Shown: one piece after another, positions 1 to 7,500 of the stretch
Layout: every line of letters begins with the position of its first letter
Position numbering within the stretch: position 1 is the first letter of the stretch
Origin: an uncultured Acidimicrobiia bacterium
Lineage (GTDB): Bacteria > Actinomycetota > Acidimicrobiia > Acidimicrobiales > SZUA-35
Length of the DNA stretch: 39,063 nt
Assembly (NCBI GenBank): GCA_937890445.1
Contig: CALACD010000176.1
Span: 1 to 39,063 of the forward strand
Direction of reading: 5' to 3'
Program-made: the position numbers and the translations under genes
Notes under the pieces: generated by a model
Told to the model about the DNA's origin: nothing
Database searches by the model: none
What the model saw: only the letters and a program-made list of their open reading frames with translations

Positions 1-257
1 CGAGCTGCCAGCTTTCGGGGGTGCGAACCATGCAGCATGGCGTCGAGCGGGTCGGCTGGAGTGTCGCCCAGAACACGGTTGGAAAACGTGGCCACCGCTC
101 CAGCTGTAGCACTGTCGAGCCGGTCAGGGGTGATCGATGAGCAACTATGCTCGCCTCGCCGTTTCGATCGCCCTGCATCCAGAAGTCGATCGGTCAACGA
201 ATCATCCGCGACACACCGGACCAGCGAACGCGGGTCCACCGTCGCCTCCAGCATCAT
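1..257 (-). CDS. Possible 5' part of a gene running off the left edge (unrecognised)
   Basis: The minus strand is open from a double ATG at 257-252 to the left edge, about 85 codons. An AGGAG lies 10 bases upstream of the first ATG. The later part (about residues 48-85) looks like an ordinary soluble protein, but I recognise no family. Third-position GC is about two thirds, lower than in the clear genes here. Its start would overlap the start of the divergent adenylation gene at 256 by two bases, leaving no room for promoters, so either this ORF starts further inside or it is not a gene. The plus-strand frame across the same stretch is Ser/Arg-rich and looks worse, which is why I do not extend the adenylation gene upstream. 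No other feature is visible in 1-255. Confidence 0.28.
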   Translation of the reverse strand, partial: MMLEATVDPRSLVRCVADDSLTDRLLDAGRSKRRGEHSCSSITPDRLDSATAGAVATFSNRVLGDTPADPLDAMLHGSHPRKLAA

Positions 258-1884
258 GAAACCCTCGCTCCTCTCCGATCTCCTGCCACGAGCAGCCACG
301 CTGCCCGAGGGTTCCGGAGGCGTCGTTGGCCTCGACGGGATACACCACGGTTGGGGCGAGATCGAGGAGCTGTCCCGACGACTCGCCGGCACACTCCTCG
401 ATCTCGGTGTGCGACCGGGGGATCGCGTGGCGCTGCTGCATCCCAAGTCGGTGGAGTCCTTCGTCGCCGTACATGGGGTACTGCGGGCGGGGGCCGTCGT
501 CGTACCGCTCGATCCGCTCGGCTCGGCCGTACCGCTCGCTTCCATTGTGGAGCAGATCGAGCCGTCGATCGTCATCGGTGCCTCTGACACGCTGGCCCGC
601 CTCCTGGCCCCCGTCCTGGCCCGGATTGGCCATCGCGTCATCAGCACGGGCTCGCTCGATTCCCTCACGTCGGCCGGAGTGGGTATCGAGCGCATCTCGG
701 GGTGGGACGAAGCCGTCTCGGCATCGACCCGCGATCACGTGCTCCCCACGGTCGAACCCGCCGATTCGGCGTACGTGATCTTCACGTCCGGGTCGACCGG
801 AGAACCGAAGGGCATCGTGCACAGCCACGCCAGTGCAATGGCCTATGTCGACCGGGCGATCGACTTCCACCGGCTGACATCGCTCGACCGCTTGGCCGGC
901 ATACCGCCCCTGCACTTCGACATGTCGACCCTCGAGCTCTACGGAACACCATGGGTGGGGGCAACAGCGATCACCATCGGGGAGGCCGAGCAGCGATTCC
1001 CCGTCAACCTCGCCCGACGACTCGAGTCCGAGCGGGTGACGCACCTCTATGCCGTTCCGTTCCTGCTCCGCCAGCTGCAACAGCGTGGGGCCATCGAACA
1101 GCGCGATCTGACTGCGCTGAAGCACATCGGCTACGCCGGCGAACCGTTTGCACCGGGAGCCCTCGCCGAGCTGATGGCGGCGCTGCCCGAGGTCGAGGTC
1201 ACGAACCTCTACGGGCCAGCGGAGACCAACGTCGTCACCAGCCACGATCTTCCTGCAATCCCCGACGGGTTGGACGCGGTACCGATCGGGCGGCCATGGC
1301 CCGACGCCGAGGTCCGCATCGTCGATGACACGGGCGCCGACGTCGCAGCCGGAATCGAGGGAGAGCTCCTGGTCTCGGCCCCGACGTGCATGGTCGAGTA
1401 TTGGCGGCGACCCGAGCTCACCGCTGAACGCCTCCATCCGCACGAGCAACCGGGACGTCCACCCTGGTATGCGACCGGTGACATCGTACGGATCGACCCT
1501 GCTGGGGTGCTGCACTATCTGGGTCGACGCGATCACCAGGTGAAGATTCGAGGGGTGCGATTGGAACTCGAAGGGATCGAGGCCGTGCTGACCGACGCCC
1601 CGGGCATCGAGCACGCCGTCGTGGGGCCGGTCGTTGCTCCCGACGGTGACCGGGCACTGGCAGCGTGTCTGGTGATGCAGCCAGGTGTTGCGTTCGATCA
1701 GCGAGCGATGCGACGCTGGTGTGCTGGTCGACTGCCCGCCGTGGCGGTTCCCACAACCTTCAGTCTTCGCACCGATCTGCCGACGACTGCAAGTGGCAAG
1801 ATCGACCGAGCAGCGATCCGAGACGTGCTGGCCGTCGAGGCAGCCACCCTCGTGGACGCGAAGAACGAAGGCAACCGAATCTGA
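256..1884 (+). CDS. Free-standing amino acid adenylation enzyme, probably L-prolyl-[carrier protein] ligase type
   Basis: A 542-residue ANL-superfamily AMP-forming ligase with no condensation or carrier domain. It should activate an amino acid as the acyl-AMP and load it on the carrier encoded next. Visible cores are A2 (GVRPGDRVAL), A3 (FTSGSTGEPKG), A4 (HFDMSTLELYG), A5 (LYGPAET), A7 (YATGD), A8 (VKIRGVRLELEGIE) and A10 (ASGKID). The Asp of FDMS is the residue that normally holds the alpha-amino group. Aligning by eye to GrsA-Phe gives the pocket D-M-L-Y-G-A-L-V-V-K. That resembles the code I recall for proline ligases of pyrrole pathways (PltF, RedM: D-L-L-Y-L-A-L-V-C-K). The ATG at 256 is preferred because the family fold begins there; upstream in-frame starts would add a low-complexity tail. 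The stop overlaps the next ATG (TGATG), so the two are translated together. Confidence 0.9.
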   Translation: MKPSLLSDLLPRAATLPEGSGGVVGLDGIHHGWGEIEELSRRLAGTLLDLGVRPGDRVALLHPKSVESFVAVHGVLRAGAVVVPLDPLGSAVPLASIVEQIEPSIVIGASDTLARLLAPVLARIGHRVISTGSLDSLTSAGVGIERISGWDEAVSASTRDHVLPTVEPADSAYVIFTSGSTGEPKGIVHSHASAMAYVDRAIDFHRLTSLDRLAGIPPLHFDMSTLELYGTPWVGATAITIGEAEQRFPVNLARRLESERVTHLYAVPFLLRQLQQRGAIEQRDLTALKHIGYAGEPFAPGALAELMAALPEVEVTNLYGPAETNVVTSHDLPAIPDGLDAVPIGRPWPDAEVRIVDDTGADVAAGIEGELLVSAPTCMVEYWRRPELTAERLHPHEQPGRPPWYATGDIVRIDPAGVLHYLGRRDHQVKIRGVRLELEGIEAVLTDAPGIEHAVVGPVVAPDGDRALAACLVMQPGVAFDQRAMRRWCAGRLPAVAVPTTFSLRTDLPTTASGKIDRAAIRDVLAVEAATLVDAKNEGNRI

Positions 1885-2132
1885 TGGAACTACACGCCGA
1901 TCTCCTGGAGATGATCGCCACCGAGGTGTCCCTCGATCCGTCGGCAGAGATCGTCGGCTCGACCGATCTGTTGCTCACGGGTCTGGTCGATTCGCTGGGA
2001 ATCATCGACGTCGTCGCCTGGCTCGAGGATCGGCTCGACCTGACCATCGAACCGAGCGACATCGTGCTCGAACACTTCCAGACGGTTGATCTGATGACCG
2101 AGTTCATCGGACGCCTCACCGCTGGCGCCTGA
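1884..2132 (+). CDS. Free-standing peptidyl/acyl carrier protein
   Basis: An 82-residue four-helix carrier protein. The motif VDSLGII holds the serine that receives 4'-phosphopantetheine, most likely from the transferase at 3877-4569. Its size and the absence of fused domains match stand-alone carriers of the PltL/RedO/AnaD type, which hold prolyl groups. It starts inside the stop of the adenylation gene, so equal production of the pair is likely. Its loaded aminoacyl group is the natural donor for the N-terminal condensation domain of the two-module synthetase (9205-17895), which has no upstream carrier of its own. No dehydrogenase that would make pyrrole-2-carboxylate is in the window. The 17 bases to the convergent ABC gene hold no clear terminator. 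Confidence 0.9.
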   Translation: MELHADLLEMIATEVSLDPSAEIVGSTDLLLTGLVDSLGIIDVVAWLEDRLDLTIEPSDIVLEHFQTVDLMTEFIGRLTAGA

Positions 2133-2149
2133 GCGCCGTGCTCGGCCGA

Positions 2150-3880
2150 TCAGTCCACGGCTCCAGCCTCCGAAGGGCTGAGCCTGCCGTTGTCGAGCCG
2201 TAGCAGTCGATCACAGGAGCGAAGCGCGGCCTCGCGGTGGGAGACGACGACGACGGCGCAGTCGGGACCGAGCGCGTCGATGGTCTGGTTGACGACCTCT
2301 TCCGCTGCCCGATCGAGCGCACTGGTCGGCTCGTCCATGATCAGCAGCGTTGGTTTCCCGGCCAGCGCTCGTGCAATGCAGACACGCTGACGCTGTCCCC
2401 CGGAAAGCGCGCGGGCACCACGCTCACCGATCTCGGTGTCGTACCCGTGAGGCCAACGGACGATGTCGTCGTGGATACCGGCCGCCCGGGCCGCAGCCTC
2501 GATGTCGGCATCGCTGACCTGACTGCGAAAGAATCGGATGTTGTCGCGCACCGATGCGGTCAGGACCAGAGGTTCCTGGGGCACCGCCGCCACCTGCTCA
2601 CTGAACGATCGGGCCGAGAACTGTGATGCCGGACGGCCATTCATCAATGCGGTGCCGTGTCGTGGTTCCCGGAGGCCGAGCAGAATCATGAGAAGGGTCG
2701 ACTTCCCCGAGCCGGAAGGGCCCAGCAGACCGACCTTCTCGCCCTGCGCCAGACGAAGGTCGATGTCCTGGAGAATCGGGAGGGTGTCGTCGTCGAAGCC
2801 GAAGCCCACGCCCCGGAGTTCGACCGAGACGATGGCGTCGAGCCGTTCGTGGCCGGCGGTCGGCACATCCGTTCGATACTGTCGCAGTCGTTGGTCGATC
2901 TCTTCGACGAACGGGACGTTCTCGGCCGCGCTCTGCGTGTAGCTGTTCACCAGCTGGCTGGCCAGGAGAGCTCGAATGAGCAGGAGCACGACGGTGCCGG
3001 CCGAGGCCACGCTGCCAACCTCCGAAGCGGTCAACAGACCCAACCCGAGCAACAGGAATCCGAGCACCATGGTGCGATAGAAGCTTGGTGTGAAGAGGGA
3101 GGCCATCTTGGCCACGTAGATCTGGCGAGCGACCTGTCGTGCCCGATCGTCGAGGCGACGGGTCACCGTCTCACCGGCGTCGAAGAGCCGGACCTCTCGA
3201 TATGCGGCCGCCGCTTCGGCCGCGTCCGCTGCGTAGCGCAGACTGGACTCGTTCTGCAGGCGCCCGAATCGCCCCGCCAGCCGTTGTAGCGGAATCGTGA
3301 TCACCACCAGGATCCCGACCACGCCGACCACGACGACGAAGGCGATCGGGTCGACGAAGGCGGCAGCCATCGCCAACACGATGAACATGGCGCCTGCCGA
3401 GATGGCACCTGCCAGGAAATAGACGAGGAAGCCGGTCCGATTCACATGGGACATCAGGACGTCCATCAACTCGCCCGACCGTTCCGCCTGCTGACGAGAG
3501 AGCGAGGACGACAGATAGCCCCGCATCAACGCGTCCCGCAGACGGCTCAGGGGTTCGGTGCCGATCCGAGCCACGAGGTGCGCCTCCAGTGCCCGCAGCA
3601 CGATCGAGAGGGCCAGCAGGGCCAACCCCGTTCCCACCAGCGTCCATCGGCCCATCGACCCGAGGAGCACGACATCGAAGGTGTCCTCGGTCTGGCCTCC
3701 GGCCAGCGATGACGCCAGGGGAGTGATGAAGGCCAGCACCATGGCTTCGAGAAGACCGACGACGATGCCGATGACGGCCAGGCCGGCAAAGATCTGCCGG
3801 TGGTTCGACGGCAAGAACGGCCTCAGCAGCCGCAGGCTTCGAACCAGAGGCGATGAAGCAACGAGTGACGGAGCTCTCAC
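2150..3880 (-). CDS. ABC exporter, fused membrane and ATPase domains
   Basis: A 576-residue half-transporter of the MsbA/exporter type. About six membrane segments fill roughly residues 20-310, followed by an ATPase domain with Walker A (GPSGSGKST), Q-loop (VPQEP), signature (LSGGQRQR), Walker B (LLIMDEPTSALD) and switch histidine (VSHR). It should work as a homodimer in the cytoplasmic membrane. Its position between peptide-synthetase genes suggests export of the peptide product or self-protection. I place the start at GTG 3880, which overlaps the TGA of the upstream transferase gene (GTGA). The longer frame to 3949 would overlap that gene by 73 bases with an Arg-rich extension. Expression should come from the promoter upstream of 4569. 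Confidence 0.9.
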   Translation of the reverse strand: MRAPSLVASSPLVRSLRLLRPFLPSNHRQIFAGLAVIGIVVGLLEAMVLAFITPLASSLAGGQTEDTFDVVLLGSMGRWTLVGTGLALLALSIVLRALEAHLVARIGTEPLSRLRDALMRGYLSSSLSRQQAERSGELMDVLMSHVNRTGFLVYFLAGAISAGAMFIVLAMAAAFVDPIAFVVVVGVVGILVVITIPLQRLAGRFGRLQNESSLRYAADAAEAAAAYREVRLFDAGETVTRRLDDRARQVARQIYVAKMASLFTPSFYRTMVLGFLLLGLGLLTASEVGSVASAGTVVLLLIRALLASQLVNSYTQSAAENVPFVEEIDQRLRQYRTDVPTAGHERLDAIVSVELRGVGFGFDDDTLPILQDIDLRLAQGEKVGLLGPSGSGKSTLLMILLGLREPRHGTALMNGRPASQFSARSFSEQVAAVPQEPLVLTASVRDNIRFFRSQVSDADIEAAARAAGIHDDIVRWPHGYDTEIGERGARALSGGQRQRVCIARALAGKPTLLIMDEPTSALDRAAEEVVNQTIDALGPDCAVVVVSHREAALRSCDRLLRLDNGRLSPSEAGAVD

Positions 3881-4569
3881 GCCGGCTCGACCACCACAGC
3901 GGTGATGACGACCCCGGGTCGGACATCGACGCCGACGGCAACCGGCCATCGAACCAGATCGAGGGCCGCCAACTCGGTGGCTCGGTGGGCTCGACCGGCG
4001 CAGCCACCGGCGGCCGGCATCGGCAGTTCGATCTCGACGTCGGTGAAGCTGACCCAGGCCTCCGAACGCGGGTACTGGGCCTTGTAGAAGGCCTCCTTTG
4101 CGCTGAACATGATGGTGGCGGCCAGGGCGCGATCGGTCGGCGCTCGATCCTCCAGGGCGCTGAGCTCGGATGCCGTGAACAGTTTTGCGAAGAGTTCGGG
4201 GCGGACGCGACCGTGCTGTTCGGTGTCGACACCGATGCCGCGCCCCGCCAGTTCGGATGTCCGTGCGCTGATTGCCACACAGAACCCATCGGTATGTGAG
4301 ATCGAACCTTCAGCTCCCGCCGGCCACAACGGGCGACGGTCGTGGCCGGAAAGCAACGGTCGGGCGTCGAATCCGAGGTCGGCCAAACCGGCTCGAGCGC
4401 AGCTCCGACCGGCCGCGTACTGGAGCTTGCGGCCGTCGACGAACGTCTCCGTCGCCGCTCGTTCGGCCGGCAGGAGCATCGACAGGTCGCCTGGTCCGGC
4501 CAGCTCGTAGGCAACGACACCCAGTTCGCCGAACAGCCTGGCCACGCGAACCGATTCGGATGGAGGCAC
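3877..4569 (-). CDS. 4'-phosphopantetheinyl transferase (Sfp/EntD type)
   Basis: A 230-residue transferase that moves 4'-phosphopantetheine from coenzyme A to the serine of carrier domains. Visible motifs are GSISHT (residues 89-93), IGVDTE (112-117, with the Mg-binding Asp115 and Glu117) and FSAKEAFYK (155-163, with Glu159 and Lys163). The length is normal for the EntD/Sfp group. It starts with GTG 4567-4569, six bases below a TAACGT box, so its mRNA is probably leaderless. It is the first gene of a two-gene unit with the ABC exporter. Its targets should be the four carrier domains in this window. Third-position GC matches the neighbours. Confidence 0.95.
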   Translation of the reverse strand: MPPSESVRVARLFGELGVVAYELAGPGDLSMLLPAERAATETFVDGRKLQYAAGRSCARAGLADLGFDARPLLSGHDRRPLWPAGAEGSISHTDGFCVAISARTSELAGRGIGVDTEQHGRVRPELFAKLFTASELSALEDRAPTDRALAATIMFSAKEAFYKAQYPRSEAWVSFTDVEIELPMPAAGGCAGRAHRATELAALDLVRWPVAVGVDVRPGVVITAVVVEPA

Positions 4570-4590
4570 TTTGGTACGTTAGGCGAAGTG
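4567..4590. promoter_or_regulatory. Divergent promoter with overlapping -10 boxes and leaderless starts
   Basis: Only 18 bases separate the two divergent GTG starts (4569 minus, 4588 plus). On the plus strand TGG-TACGTT (4572-4580, an extended -10) is followed by 7 bases and then GTG. On the minus strand TAACGT (4581-4576) is followed by 6 bases and then GTG. The two -10 boxes share five bases, so RNA polymerase can sit in only one orientation at a time. I see no convincing -35 on either side. Confidence 0.6.
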
Positions 4591-7500
4591 AAGAACGTGG
4601 CGGACATCTATCCCCTGGGGCCGACCCAGGACGGAATTCTGTACCACGCACTGAGCGACCCCGACCCCGAACTGTATTTCGAACAGGTTCGTTGTGAACT
4701 GCGCGGTCGGTTCGACATGGCTCGTTTCCAGGCAGCATGGGACTCGGTCGTCGAACAGCACCCGGCGCTGCGGACTGCGTTCGTGTGGCAGGGGGTCAAG
4801 GCCCCGGTGCAGGTGGTGAGGGAGACCGTCGTGCTCCCCTGGGACGAGTTCGACTGGTCGGATCGGCCGGTTGCCGACATCGCTCCTGCCCTCGATCGGC
4901 TGGCGCAGCAGAATCGGGCGCGGGGCTTCGACCTGCAACGGGCCCCGGTCAGCCGATTCACCATCGTTCGTCTGGACGACGAGCGCACCCATTTCATCTG
5001 GGACTTCCATCACATCCTGCTCGACGGGTGGTCGGCCACGATGGTGTTCGACCAAGCGATCTTCCGCTACAACCAGTCCGTCACCGCCGGGACCGACGTC
5101 GGGGCCGCGGGGCCGACGACGTCCGGTCGGCCTGTTCGGAGCTACATCGAGTGGCTGCAAGCCCAGGATGGCGACGCGGCCCGACGCTACTGGACCGGCC
5201 TGTTGGCCGACCACGAGGGCCCACCAGAGCTCGCGATGGCCGTGATCGACCCCGAATCGGCGACGCTTCCCGACGACTCCACCAGTTCGACTTCTGGTCG
5301 GCTCGAACTCTCGATGGGGGTGGCAAGGCTGGATGCCCTGGCTGCCTTCGCACGAGCCAACAGGCTGACGGTCAACACCCTGGCCCAGGCGGCGTGGGCG
5401 GTTGCGCTGAGCCGCTACGCAGATGTCGATGACGTCACGTTCGGCGTCGTCACCTCGGGCCGTCCGGCCGAACTCGATGGCGTCGAAGAGATGGTGGGGA
5501 TGTTCCTCTCGGCCCTGCCACTCCGCGTCGACCTCGGGAGGGCTGCGATCGACGACGACTGGCTCCACAGGATTCAGGACCAGCAACTCGACGCGGTTCG
5601 TCACGGCCATGCCTCGCTCGCCGACATCCGGCGATGGGCGGGCGTGCCGGCCCGGCAGGAACTGTTCGACTCACTCCTCGTCTTCGAGAACTTCCCCACC
5701 AGTCCTGGCAGTGACTCGGCCCCGCTCGTGGTGGTCGACAAGCAGGTCTTCGAGCAGACGCACTACGGCCTCACGGTCATGCTTCGTCCCGAGGGCCAGC
5801 TCCACATCTCGACGCTCTATGACCGTCGTCGCTTTCGGGAAGCGGACGTTCGTTCGTTGCTGGACTTCTTCGTCGTCGTTCTCGAACGCATCGGCGAACA
5901 CGGGTCGGTCACGCCCGCCGTGCTCGGCCGAATGCGTCCCGACGAGCAGCACACGATCGAGCAGTGGAATCAGACGACCCGACCCTTCTCGTCGGATGTG
6001 ACCATGCCGGTTCTCCTCCAGCAACGGACCCAGGAGGACCCCGACGCCATCGCCCTGATCGAACACGACACGACGCCGAGCACGATACGGCGGACGCTGC
6101 GTCGAGGCGAGCTGGACCGGCAGGCCGAGCGGCTGAGCGCCCAGCTCGTCGCGCTCGGTGTCGGCCCGGGCGACGCGGTTGGCGTCGCGATGGAGCGCTC
6201 CCTCGAGCTGATCGTCGCCCTCCTCGGGGTCTGGAAGGCTGGTGCTGCCTATGTCCCACTCGACCTCGAGTATCCGAGCGACCGGTTGGCGGCGATGATC
6301 GACGGGGCAGGGATCACGGTGGCACTGACGAAGGGTGCCGAGCCGAAACTGTCGTTCGTCGACAAGGTGATCGACGTCGAATCCGACCCCGGTCCGGTGG
6401 AACACCCGACCGACGTCGCCCGGGCCCTCGATCCACGTGCCGCAGCCTGCATCATCTTCACGTCGGGTTCGACAGGTGTGCCCAAGCCCGTCGAACTGCA
6501 CCATCGAGGCATCGTCAACCGCTGTCAATGGCAGCTCGACACCTATCCGCCGGGTCAGAACGAGTGCTTCGTGGCGAAGACGACGCTCAACTTCGTCGAT
6601 CACATCTGGGAGATCTGGGGTCCACTGCTCGCCGGCTCGCCCGTCGTGCTGGTATCCGACGATGTCGTTCGAGATCCGCGAGCCCTGGTCGGGGCGCTGG
6701 CCGAACATGCCATCGAACGACTGACGTTGGTGCCGTCATTGCTCGACGTCATCCTCGACTCGCAGATCGATCTTGCCGGTCGACTCCCATCGCTGACGTC
6801 GGTGACCGTCTCCGGCGAGGCCTTGTCGCGCACCCTGGCGGCACGCTTCGCCGAGGCGCTGCCTCGAGCCACGCTGCTCAACTTCTACGGCATGTCGGAA
6901 GGAACAGCCGACGCGACCTGGTTCGACACCAGCTGGGCGGTCCACGATGGCGGCCGGGGCGAAGGTGTCGCGATCGGGCGGCCCATCGCCAACATGACGG
7001 CCCACGTGCTCGACCGCAATGGCGAGCCCTCGCCGATCGGTGTTGCCGGCGAGTTATACGTCGGCGGTGTCGGCCTGGCCAACGGGTATCGCGGGCTGAC
7101 CGAGCTCACCGATGAGAAGTTCCTGGACATCGAGGGGGTCGGACGGTTGTATCGAACCGGCGACCGAGTCCGGTGGCTGCGGAACGGGATGCTGGCCTAC
7201 ATCGGTCGAGTCGATCGTCAGCTCAAGATCCGGGGTGTCCGTGTCGAGCCGGCCGAAGTCGAAGCCCTGCTCCGACGGCACGAGTCGATCAAGGACGTCG
7301 CGGTCTCCGGTCTCGGTCCGGCCGATTCCCGGCGTCTGGTGGCACATGTGGTGCTCCAGCCCGATGCCGAGGGATCGCCGGCGCGGACCGCCGACAGTGA
7401 ACTCCTCCTCTGGGCCCGACAACATCTGCCCGCCCATCTCGTGCCGTCACAGCTGATCGTCGTCGCTGCGTTCCCGACCCTGCCGACCGGCAAGATCGAC

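Noticed and set aside
4342-4587. N-terminal extension of the terminal NRPS module
   Set aside because: It lies antisense within the PPTase gene; GTG 4588 matches the family start and the -10 spacing.
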